From VAZQ01 sp963807865 (lineage in GTDB: Bacteria; Pseudomonadota; Alphaproteobacteria; Rhizobiales; Xanthobacteraceae), in the NCBI GenBank assembly GCA_963807865.1, contig CAWEDK010000016.1, positions 124,001-188,000 on the forward strand: DNA of 64,000 nt, in the 5' to 3' direction. The stretch's first letter is position 1, and each line of letters starts with the position of its first letter. Below the pieces are notes generated by a model that had not been told where the DNA came from, ran no database searches, and was given only the letters and a program-made list of their open reading frames with translations. Shown one piece after another: positions 17,061 through 25,779 of this stretch. A program made the translations under genes and the position numbers.

Positions 17061-18200
17061 TCAGGCTTGTTCCAATTGCATCGAAGCAGTTTCGCCGATC
17101 GATCGCTTCGCTCGGACAAACCCCACCAGCGCGTCGGCGGCGGTTTGCGTCGTCAGGCGGCAGAACTGCGTCTCGGTGGCGCGCAGGCTGCCGGTCTCGC
17201 AGTACTTGTTCACCGGTGAGCCGCCGCCGCAGACGTCGAAGTAGCGGCAGCTTGCCCGGCAGGCCTCGACGCCGGCCGCAACCTCGCGCGCGCAGCGCGT
17301 GAAGGCATCCGCGCCGGCGAAGTCGCAAAAGTCGCCGTCGAGGATGTTGCCGAAGACGAAGCCGCCATATTCCGGCGCGGCGACCGAGGCGAACTCGGGC
17401 GAAAATGTCGATACGCTGCCATCGGCGGCGACGACGATCGCCGCCCAGGGCTCGACCTGCTCGTTGCCGCTCGTTCCCACGCCCGCTAGCAATTGCGCGA
17501 CGCGCTCGACCTCGCGGATGTGGAGCGGAAAGCCATCGCGATAGGCGCGTTCCATGATCTCGCGAATGAAGCCGGTGACGGCGGGCTTGTAGTCGGCGCC
17601 GGCAAAGCTCGACGCTGTATTCGCACCCTCCAGTTCATCGACGCTGAAGCTGATCTGCGTGACGGCGTTGTCGCGATAGAACGCGAAGTAGTCGTCGGCA
17701 CACCGCAGCCCGGCGGGATGCAGCACCGTGATGACGCTGGGATCGAGCCCGGCGGCCTGCAGCCGCCGCAGCCCGCGCATCGCCAGTTGCCAAGTCGGCT
17801 TGCCGCTGCGCGTGCGCCGCCGCTGGTCGTGAAAGCGCTGCGGTCCGTCGATGCTCAGACTGATGTTGGTGCTGGTGCGGCGAAGGAGATCGATCCAACG
17901 ATCGTCGATCGCGATGCCGTTCGACTGCATCGCAAAGCTCGTCCGCGGCGGCGTCACTCCGGCGAAGCGCCGATAGGCGTGCTCGTACCATCCGATGGGC
18001 GCCGCGGTGGGCTCGCCGGCATGCCAGACCACGGCCGGCGACGCATCGGCGGCAAGGCGCCGGAAGATTTTCTCACGCACCGCCTCGACGACGGCCTCGG
18101 ACATCAGCCGCCGGTCGTCGCGCTGCGTGAGATAGCAGTACGAACAGTTGATGTTACAGTAAGGCGTCGGCTGCAGGATGATGAGCCGGGGTGCTAACAT
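17061..18200 (-). CDS. Radical SAM/SPASM peptide maturase, GrrM/OscB-like (cyclophane-forming family)
   Basis: A 379-residue radical SAM enzyme. The N-terminus LIILQPTPYCNINCSYCYL carries the CxxxCxxC cluster motif (Cys15, Cys19, Cys22). The C-terminal SPASM region (about 290-347) has Cys-rich CRASCRYFDVCGGGSPVNK and TETQFCRLT, the signature of GrrM-type maturases. GrrM/OscB enzymes act on small precursors and, where characterised, form C-C cyclophane links between an aromatic residue and the second residue after it. The gene starts 6 bases after the stop of an 87-residue candidate precursor that ends in aromatic-X-Asn repeats. Maturase class is firm; the exact product is inferred. Confidence 0.85.
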   Translation of the reverse strand: MLAPRLIILQPTPYCNINCSYCYLTQRDDRRLMSEAVVEAVREKIFRRLAADASPAVVWHAGEPTAAPIGWYEHAYRRFAGVTPPRTSFAMQSNGIAIDDRWIDLLRRTSTNISLSIDGPQRFHDQRRRTRSGKPTWQLAMRGLRRLQAAGLDPSVITVLHPAGLRCADDYFAFYRDNAVTQISFSVDELEGANTASSFAGADYKPAVTGFIREIMERAYRDGFPLHIREVERVAQLLAGVGTSGNEQVEPWAAIVVAADGSVSTFSPEFASVAAPEYGGFVFGNILDGDFCDFAGADAFTRCAREVAAGVEACRASCRYFDVCGGGSPVNKYCETGSLRATETQFCRLTTQTAADALVGFVRAKRSIGETASMQLEQA

Positions 18201-18206
18201 GGCGCA

Positions 18207-18470
18207 TCAACAGTTGCGCCAGTTGCCGACAAAGCAGTTTCGAAAGTTGGGGAAGTTCGGAAAAAACTGCACGAGCCGGGTGCCGACTTGCCCTTCGTAC
18301 AGACGGCGATCTGCCGGCGCGGCGGCCGCCCGATCAGGAATTCGCGGCATCAACGCGGACAGCGAGCCTCGCTGCAGCGGCGTCGCCGTGTTCAACTCGG
18401 GCGCCGCGCCATGCGCTCCGTCGGCAGCCATGGCCAGGAGAAAGGCAAGCGGAAGCGGTCCGCGTGACAT
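18207..18470 (-). CDS. Candidate triceptide-type RiPP precursor peptide
   Basis: An 87-residue ORF immediately upstream of the maturase. The ATG at 18470 has GGGAGAG six bases upstream. The N-terminus (LPLAFLLAMAADGAHGAAPE) reads as a Sec signal peptide, as in Grr-type precursors. The C-terminal core, residues 69-87, is FFPNFPNFRNCFVGNWRNC: four aromatic-X-Asn triads (F70-N72, F73-N75, F76-N78, W84-N86) and two Cys. Such triads are the known substrates of cyclophane-forming radical SAM enzymes. The core is short and not Gly-rich, unlike classical GrrA/OscA. Annotation rests on position, the motif repeats and a good upstream promoter. Confidence 0.75.
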   Translation of the reverse strand: MSRGPLPLAFLLAMAADGAHGAAPELNTATPLQRGSLSALMPRIPDRAAAAPADRRLYEGQVGTRLVQFFPNFPNFRNCFVGNWRNC

Positions 18471-18504
18471 CGAATCTCTCCCAGGAACTCTCTAACGAAT
18501 TTAG

Positions 18505-18533
18505 ATTGTAGTATGACATTAAATCAATTGCAA
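18505..18533 (-). promoter_or_regulatory. Sigma-70-like promoter of the RiPP operon
   Basis: On the minus strand TTGCAA (18528-18533) and TACAAT (18505-18510) are separated by exactly 17 bases, in an AT-rich island. The -10 box ends 34 bases upstream of the precursor ATG. This is the best consensus promoter seen in the window. Confidence 0.65.
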
Positions 18534-18671
18534 GTTGCATGTAGACGCTCGGTAAATCGCTGGTCGCGGCAGACCATGTTTGGGTGCGATGAGCATTTTT
18601 GGGTGCGATGAATAAGTGCCGGCACCGGCGGCTATTTCCCACTCGCCGGGCGCCGCTCTGCCACCCAGTCC

Positions 18672-18706
18672 CAAACAAAAAGCCCGGCCAGATGGCCGGG
18701 CTTTTC
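18672..18706 (-). terminator. Rho-independent terminator after the small secreted peptide gene
   Basis: A perfect 9-bp stem (AGCCCGGCC / GGCCGGGCT, 18681-18701, loop of three bases) is followed in the minus direction by TTTTTGTTTG. It would end transcription of the gene at 18745-18942 before the RiPP operon promoter. Confidence 0.75.
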
Positions 18707-18744
18707 GATCACGGTGGTCGACCAAAGCTGGTCGAGAAAGAAGG

Positions 18745-18942
18745 TCAGTTCCAGACGCAACGGCGCCAGCGGTACGACCAGTGGCGGCGGAGACCGCAGC
18801 CATTGGCCACCTCAACCTTGGTATCCAATTGTTCGGCCGCCTGGCCGATGGCCGCGCCGTTCACGGCAGCGGCATTGACGGTCGACACACCGGCGATTGC
18901 GAAACCGGCGACAAGCAGCATTGCGAAAAAGATCGTTCGCAT
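18745..18942 (-). CDS. Small secreted Cys/Trp-rich peptide
   Basis: A 65-residue protein: MRTIFFAMLLVAGFAIAGVS followed by TVNAAAVNG is a clear Sec signal peptide, and the mature tail ends GCGLRRHWSYRWRRCVWN, a pattern like the short GCG...C..N peptides common in Hyphomicrobiales. The ATG at 18942 has GAGG upstream, and a terminator follows the stop. It lies 274 bases upstream of the RiPP operon start. No function is known; whether it is also a substrate of the neighbouring maturase is open, since it lacks aromatic-X-Asn triads. Confidence 0.65.
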   Translation of the reverse strand: MRTIFFAMLLVAGFAIAGVSTVNAAAVNGAAIGQAAEQLDTKVEVANGCGLRRHWSYRWRRCVWN

Positions 18943-19043
18943 GATTCAGCCTCTGTACGATGGACATTTCCCCAGACGCCTGGGAGCAGGGCGTTCTCTA
19001 GTCCCATTTGGGCAATAGTCCGTTAACGGACAAAGGCGGCGAG

Positions 19044-20696
<1,653 letters not shown>

Positions 20697-21193
20697 GGAC
20701 TGCCCTGCCCTCGTGCTGCTGGGCGGCAGCCAAGTCTACGCAGGCTGCGTAAGCTCGACGCCGTCACCGGATGGTGGGGAAATTCCCGGCTGATGTAGCG
20801 ACTGGGGACCGCGAGAGCAAGCAATGGCTGGCCCGGCGCAACGCGAACTCCGCGCGGGCCCGGCCGCTGTCCGGCCGGCGGACGCCACGCCCCGCAAGTC
20901 CGTCAGACACGCCGGACTTCGAAGCGTCGCCCCATCGATTGGACACTTGGGACGATCGATGCCGGGGCAAATGCGGCCGGACCGCCACAAGTGTGTCCTG
21001 ACAGGTCCGCCCGTTAACCCTCACCGCAGCTTTTGGGCAACAGCCATCGTAAAAGCCCCAAAACCGGGCCAATTCTTACCTCTTTTAAACATACTGTGCC
21101 GTAAAAGGACTATTCGAGACGGGGCGTTACATGCGATCAGCATGATGTCGGCGGGGAAACCGGCATCTGGGTTTGCTGATCCGGAGGGGTGTG
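20697..21193. other. Intergenic stretch, no gene recognised
   Basis: About 500 bases between ettA and a small hypothetical gene. Open frames in it are high-GC artefacts without family features. An AT-richer patch at 21050-21110 could contain promoter elements for the small gene at 21194, but no convincing -35/-10 pair was found. Confidence 0.4.
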
Positions 21194-21418
21194 ATGGGGA
21201 CCAGAGGAGCCGTTCGGGGCGGTTCAAATCAGCGTCAGGGGCAAGGCCTCGCCGCCGATTTCCGCGACTTTGTCCGCGACTTCGCCAAGGCGGTGCTCGA
21301 TCCGTACCGCCCTGAGCAGCACTACATGCGCGGCCCTGGGCCGAAGTGGCATGCCAAGCATCGCCCTTCGTACGAGGCGGTCTCGGTTTCCGGCCTGGTG
21401 CGCGTCAAGGCGCGCTGA
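21194..21418 (+). CDS. Small hypothetical protein
   Basis: A 74-residue basic protein (MGTRGAVRGGSNQRQGQGLA, then ADFRDFVRDFAKAVLDPYRP) without signal peptide or membrane segment. The ATG at 21194 is preceded by GGAGGGG at good spacing, the main support for coding. Family not recognised. Confidence 0.45.
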   Translation: MGTRGAVRGGSNQRQGQGLAADFRDFVRDFAKAVLDPYRPEQHYMRGPGPKWHAKHRPSYEAVSVSGLVRVKAR

Positions 21419-21662
21419 CCTCACGCCAAATCAGGCGGCGTCGTCTTAGCGCGCCGCCATCGTTGCCCGCTCATTTCATTCAAACGCCGAACCGTGCGCC
21501 ATTTTGCCGGTCGGACAACTGCGGCCACTCTGTGGGAGCCGCTCTCGCGGCGCTGAAGCCGTTTGACCCGCCGGCCCGCAGCCCACGCAATGCGCCTCCG
21601 GCTATGATATAGAGCCGCGCCTCCCTCCCGCCGTTCCCGCGGCCAACTCACGGACCCGCCCG

Positions 21663-22622
21663 ATGCCGACGCAACGCTGCGCGATCCTCGACGACTACCA
21701 GAACGTGGCTCTCACCGTGGCCGACTGGTCGAAGGTCAAGGGCGACCTCGACATCAAGGTCTTCAACCAGCACCTCGGCCCGGCCGACAACGTCGTCAAG
21801 GCGCTGCAGGGCTTCCAGATCGTCTGCGCCATGCGCGAGCGCACCGCCTTCCCGCGCGCCGTGATCGAGAAGCTGCCCGACCTCAAGCTCCTGATCACCA
21901 CCGGCGCCCGCAACGCCTCGATCGACGTCGCCGCCTGCAAGGAGAAGGGCGTCACGGTCTGCGGCACCGGCTCGGTCGGCAGCCCGACCTCGGGCATCGC
22001 CATCGGCCTGATGCTCGAGCTCACCCGCCGCATCGGCTACGAGAACGCCCGGATGCATGCTGGCGAGACCTGGCAGACCACTATCGGCCCGGACCTCGAA
22101 GGCCTCACGCTCGGGACGCTCGGGCTCGGCAAGCTCGGCACCCGAACCGCGCAGATTGCCAAGGCGTTCGGCATGAAGACGATCGCCTGGAGCCAGAACC
22201 TCACGGCGGAAAAAGCCGCCGAGGCCGGCGTCGGCTATGTCTCGAAGGAGGAACTGTTCAGGCAGTCCGACTTCGTGACGATCCACGTGGTCCTGTCGCA
22301 GCGCTCGCGCGGGCTCGTCGGCACCGCCGAATTCGGCCTGATGAAGCCGACCGCCTACATCATCAACACCTCGCGCGGCCCGATCATCGACGAGGCCGCC
22401 ATGCTGACCGCGCTCCGCGACAAGAAAATTGCCGGCGCCGGCCTCGACGTGTTCGACGTCGAGCCGCTGCCGAAGGACCATCCGCTGCGCAAGATGGACA
22501 ACGTCGTGCTGACGCCGCATCTCGGCTATGTCGCCACCCAGAACTATCAGGCCTATTTCAAGGGCGTGGTGGAGGACATCCGCGGCTTCCTCGACGGTAA
22601 GCCGGTGCGGGTCATGGAGTAG
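21663..22622 (+). CDS. D-2-hydroxyacid dehydrogenase family protein (NAD-dependent)
   Basis: A 319-residue enzyme of the phosphoglycerate/formate-dehydrogenase superfamily. The Rossmann motif is TLGLGKLGTRTAQIAKAFG, and the catalytic residues sit in NTSRGPIIDE (Arg), DVFDVEPLPKDHPL (Glu) and VLTPHLGYVA (His). It reduces a 2-keto acid to a D-2-hydroxy acid or the reverse; the substrate cannot be fixed from sequence. No ribosome-binding site is obvious before the ATG. It is probably monocistronic. Confidence 0.9.
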   Translation: MPTQRCAILDDYQNVALTVADWSKVKGDLDIKVFNQHLGPADNVVKALQGFQIVCAMRERTAFPRAVIEKLPDLKLLITTGARNASIDVAACKEKGVTVCGTGSVGSPTSGIAIGLMLELTRRIGYENARMHAGETWQTTIGPDLEGLTLGTLGLGKLGTRTAQIAKAFGMKTIAWSQNLTAEKAAEAGVGYVSKEELFRQSDFVTIHVVLSQRSRGLVGTAEFGLMKPTAYIINTSRGPIIDEAAMLTALRDKKIAGAGLDVFDVEPLPKDHPLRKMDNVVLTPHLGYVATQNYQAYFKGVVEDIRGFLDGKPVRVME

Positions 22623-22752
22623 CGCCGCCCGCGCGGCCCCTCGGAACTCCTTCCCGAAAAAAGTTTTAGCCGCCTGTCGATCCCGTCGGTGCTCGTTCGT
22701 CGTGTGAGCAGGGAGGCCGGGGTGGCCCCCGTGGATCAGAGGAGACGAGACA

Positions 22753-23175
22753 ATGCGCGTCATGGTGATGGTGAAAGCGACGAAGGACTCCGAAGCGGGG
22801 CTGATGCCCTCGACCGAGTTGCTCGAGGCCATGGGCAAGTACAACGAACAGCTGGTCAACGCCGGTATCATGCTGGCCGGTGAGGGTCTGAAACCATCGT
22901 CGCAGGGCAAGCGGGTAGCGTTCGACGGAGCGAGCCGCGCCGTCATCGACGGGCCGTTCGCCGAGACCCGCGAACTGGTCGCCGGCTTCTGGCTGTGGGA
23001 GGTCAAGGACATGGCCGAGGCGGTCGAGTGGCTGAAGCGCTGCCCCAATCCGATGCCGGGGCCGAGCGAGATCGAGATCCGCCCGGTATACGAGATGACC
23101 GACTTTGGCGCGGCGCTGACGCCGGAGGTTGCCGAACTGCACGACCGGACCCGGGAAAAGACGCGGGGCCGGTGA
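22753..23175 (+). CDS. YciI/DGPF-domain protein
   Basis: A 140-residue ferredoxin-like-fold protein of the YCII family: MRVMVMVKATKDSEAGLMPS, then IDGPFAETRELVAGFWLWEV contains the DGPF motif, and CPNPMPGPSEIEIRPVYE closes the domain. The GAGGAGACGAGACA upstream gives a good ribosome-binding site. DGPF proteins are the characteristic neighbours of ECF42 sigma factors, and one lies at 24479 on the same strand. The biochemical role of the family is unresolved. Confidence 0.85.
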   Translation: MRVMVMVKATKDSEAGLMPSTELLEAMGKYNEQLVNAGIMLAGEGLKPSSQGKRVAFDGASRAVIDGPFAETRELVAGFWLWEVKDMAEAVEWLKRCPNPMPGPSEIEIRPVYEMTDFGAALTPEVAELHDRTREKTRGR

Positions 23176-23251
23176 GGCTCGATAGTTGCCGCCGTGACAT
23201 CCCCGCCCTCTCCGGGTGTACGGAGGTCACGGCGGTCGCTTGGGTAAGCAA

Positions 23252-23329
23252 ATGGCTTGGTATACGCGTCCGGTGTTCTTCGTCGAAAGTGTCGAACGGT
23301 CGATCGCCTTCTTGACGTTGCACCTGTGA
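23252..23329 (+). pseudogene. N-terminal stub of a VOC/glyoxalase-family gene
   Basis: The 25 codons MAWYTRPVFFVESVERSIAF LTLHL end in TGA. The first 20 residues match the opening of glyoxalase/VOC domain proteins, in which a strand-helix FFVxxVERSIAFY leads into the domain, but the gene stops there. VOC proteins often accompany DGPF proteins and ECF42 sigma factors, so this is probably the stump of a lost module member. Confidence 0.6.
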
Positions 23330-23346
23330 ATTGACCGCTCCTTAAA

Positions 23347-23655
23347 TCATGATTTCCGATCGGCCGCACCGCCAAGAAGGAACGCGAAGCGTTCGTCGGC
23401 TTTCGATGGGGCGATTTCAATGATTTCCGCCGTCACGACATTTTCCGCAACAAACGGGTCGGCCTTCACCCGGGTCCAAAGATCGGAAAGCGCTGCATTG
23501 TGGGCCACGATCCCGCCGCCCGAACTGGGCAGGAGATTGCCGACCAGCAAAAATACGCCGTCATCGAATCCACGCTTGATCCATTCTTTATGACCTTCCA
23601 TGAATTGACCGGCGCGGCTTTTGTTGTCGGAGAATTTAAGCAGTACGATAAACAT
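23347..23655 (-). CDS. YciI family protein
   Basis: A 102-residue YCII-domain protein: MFIVLLKFSDNKSRAGQFME GHKEWIKRGFDDGVFLLVGN, with the conserved His in GHKEW and a C-terminal VTAEIIEIAPSKADERFAFL. It lies 15 bases downstream of the TetR gene on the same strand and is likely co-transcribed and controlled by it. Its function is unknown; some homologues bind small metabolites. Confidence 0.75.
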   Translation of the reverse strand: MFIVLLKFSDNKSRAGQFMEGHKEWIKRGFDDGVFLLVGNLLPSSGGGIVAHNAALSDLWTRVKADPFVAENVVTAEIIEIAPSKADERFAFLLGGAADRKS

Positions 23656-23670
23656 TAGACTTCTCCCCTA

Positions 23671-24333
23671 TCAAACTGCATCAGACGGGCGCCGAACCTC
23701 CACGGCGCCGTCCGCGCACGCCATCAGCCATTCGCACATCTGATTGACTTCCTGCTTGATGAATTTCTCATCATGGAAAGCATTTGCCAGCGTGGCGACA
23801 CCCTGGCTGCGAGCGAGAAGATGCATTGCCAGCTCGTCAGCATCCGCCTTGCGGCCGAGCAGCTTGAATTGCCTGCGCAACCAGCTCCGAAACAGCGCAA
23901 ACAGCATGTTTGCCTCGGCCCGCGACGCGTGTTGCAGCTTCGCAAGCTCGTTGCAGAGCGTGCCAACCGGGCAGCCGTAGCGCTTTATGTCGGCGCGATT
24001 CGCGATCAGAATATGGATGAAGCTCCGGATGCGATCCGCGGGTTGCTTCCCTTCGATCTCCCACCGCGCCAACATCGTCTTGGTATTGGCCAGCCGTGCA
24101 TTGATCACAGCATCCAGAATTTCATCCTTGGATTTGAAGTGATAATAAAAATTGCCGCGTGAGATTTGCACGACATCCGCAATGTCCGAGAACGAAGTGT
24201 GCTCGAAGCCGTGCCGATAGAACAATTTGTCGGCAGCCTCGACGATATGATCGCGCGTCGTCTTATCGCGTGTGGAGGGTGCCCCCTCGGCCGGCGGCCC
24301 CTCAGGCCCGGACTGAAAAAGTTCCCTCGCCAC
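23671..24333 (-). CDS. TetR/AcrR family transcriptional regulator
   Basis: A 220-residue repressor-type protein. The N-terminal helix-turn-helix (about 28-75) contains DHIVEAADKLFYRHGFEHTS FSDIADVVQISRGNFYYHFK, and the variable C-terminal half binds the ligand. It forms an operon with the downstream YciI protein and is divergent from the ECF sigma factor. A 33-bp near-palindrome at 24350-24382, just upstream of its start, is a probable autoregulatory operator. Inducer unknown. Confidence 0.9.
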   Translation of the reverse strand: MARELFQSGPEGPPAEGAPSTRDKTTRDHIVEAADKLFYRHGFEHTSFSDIADVVQISRGNFYYHFKSKDEILDAVINARLANTKTMLARWEIEGKQPADRIRSFIHILIANRADIKRYGCPVGTLCNELAKLQHASRAEANMLFALFRSWLRRQFKLLGRKADADELAMHLLARSQGVATLANAFHDEKFIKQEVNQMCEWLMACADGAVEVRRPSDAV

Positions 24334-24349
24334 GGTCTCTCCCAGAGTT

Positions 24350-24382
24350 GGACGATTGTCCTATTTATTAGGATGGTCGTCC
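24350..24382. promoter_or_regulatory. Probable TetR operator palindrome
   Basis: GGACGATTGTCCTA (24350-24363) faces TAGGATGGTCGTCC (24369-24382) across an AT-rich TTTAT centre, matching at 11 of 14 arm positions. It lies 17 bases upstream of the TetR start and 97 bases upstream of the sigma factor start, so one site could control both directions. Confidence 0.6.
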
Positions 24383-24478
24383 CACGCTGTCAAGGGTCGG
24401 CCTGAGCGCGGAAACAGGTATCACGAAGCACCGCACACGGCCGTCGACGCCTGCGCGTTTGCGCTCTATTCGGTAGAC

Positions 24479-25779
24479 ATGACGACGACTGAAACCCACC
24501 ACGCGATCGAGACCGTCTTCCGGATCGAACAGGCCAGGCTCATCGCGGGCCTGGCCCGGATGGTGCGTGACGTCGGCTTGGCCGAAGAGCTGGCGCAGGA
24601 CGCGCTGGTGACCGCGCTCGCCGAGTGGCCGAACACCGGGGTTCCGCAAAACCCCGGCGCCTGGCTGATGGCCGCGGCCAAGCGCCGGGCGATCGACCAG
24701 TTCCGCCGCTACAAGATGCAGGAGCGCAAGCACGCCGAGATCGGTCGCGACATTGAGGACGAACGCGATACCAGCGTCGAGGACATCGAGGCGGCGCTCG
24801 ACGACGACGTGGGCGATGAGCTGCTGAGCCTGATCTTTACCGCCTGCCACCCGGTGTTGTCCCCCGAGGCACGCGCGGCGCTTACGCTGCGCCTGATCGG
24901 CGGGCTGACCACCAACGAGATCGCCCGCGCGTTCCTGTCGAACGAAGCCACCATCGCGCAGCGCATCGTGCGGGCCAAGAAGGCGCTCGGCGACGCCGGC
25001 CTGACCTTCGAGGTGCCGCGCGGCCATGAGCGAACCGAGCGGCTCGCGTCGGTGCTGGAGGTCATCTACCTGATCTTCAACGAGGGCTACACGGCCACCG
25101 CCGGCGAAGACCTGATCCGCCCTGCCCTGTGCGCCGAGGCGCAGCGGCTCGGCCGCATCCTTGCCGGTCTCACGCCCGACGAACCCGAAGTCTTCGGTCT
25201 GCTCGCGCTGATGGAAATCCAGGCGTCGCGTCTCAGCGCGCGCATTGCGCCGGACGGCTCGCCCGTTCCGTTGACCGAACAGAACCGCGCGCGGTGGGAC
25301 CACCTCCTGATCCGCCGCGGCCTCACTGCGCTCGAGCGCGCCGAGGCCTTGGGCGGCGCCAACGGGCGCTACGCTTTGCAGGCCGCGCTCGCCGCCTGCC
25401 ATGCACGGGCACGCAGGGCGGAGGAGACGGACTGGACCAGGATCGCGGCGCTCTACGACGTCTTGCGTGAAGTCATGCCGTCGCCGGTGGTCGATCTCAA
25501 TCGTGCCGTAGCCCACAGCATGGCGTTCGGCCCGGACGCCGGCCTGACGCTCGTCGACGAGATCGATCGCGCCGAGACCTTGCGCAACTACGCCCCGTTG
25601 CCGGCCGCGAAGGGAGATTTCCTGTTTCGCGCCGGACGGCTGGCCGAAGCCCGGGTCCAATTCGAACGCGCGGCCGCGCTCAGCCGCAACGAGCGCGAGA
25701 AGGCCTTCCTGCTCGGGGGGCAGCGCGGGCGCCAGGCGGATCGCCTGCGGGCGGCTGGCTCAGGCGTAATTCGGCTTGA
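24479..25779 (+). CDS. ECF RNA polymerase sigma factor with C-terminal DUF6596 extension (ECF42-like; 3' frame break)
   Basis: About 430 residues starting MTTTETHHAIETVFRIEQAR. The sigma-2 region includes ELAQDALVTALAEWPNTGVP and AAKRRAIDQFRRYKM; sigma-4 includes LIGGLTTNEIARAFLSNEAT. The long helical extension begins at LASVLEVIYLIFNEGYTATA and ends with TPR-like repeats (KGDFLFRAGRLAEARVQFER). This architecture with DGPF neighbours defines the ECF42 group, which lacks a classical anti-sigma factor; the extension is thought to regulate activity. The frame does not stop at the expected place but runs on over the convergent gene. A G6 run at 25715-25720 is the likely indel; correcting it puts the stop at 25769 or 25779. 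Confidence 0.85.

Noticed and set aside
18190..18511. Plus-strand open frames opposite the RiPP precursor
   Set aside because: They have no signal, motif or ribosome-binding site, whereas the minus strand has promoter, ribosome-binding site, signal peptide and triad repeats.
19017..19033. GTCCGTTAACGGAC palindrome after ettA as a terminator
   Set aside because: The stem is self-complementary without a loop and no T-run follows, so termination is not supported.
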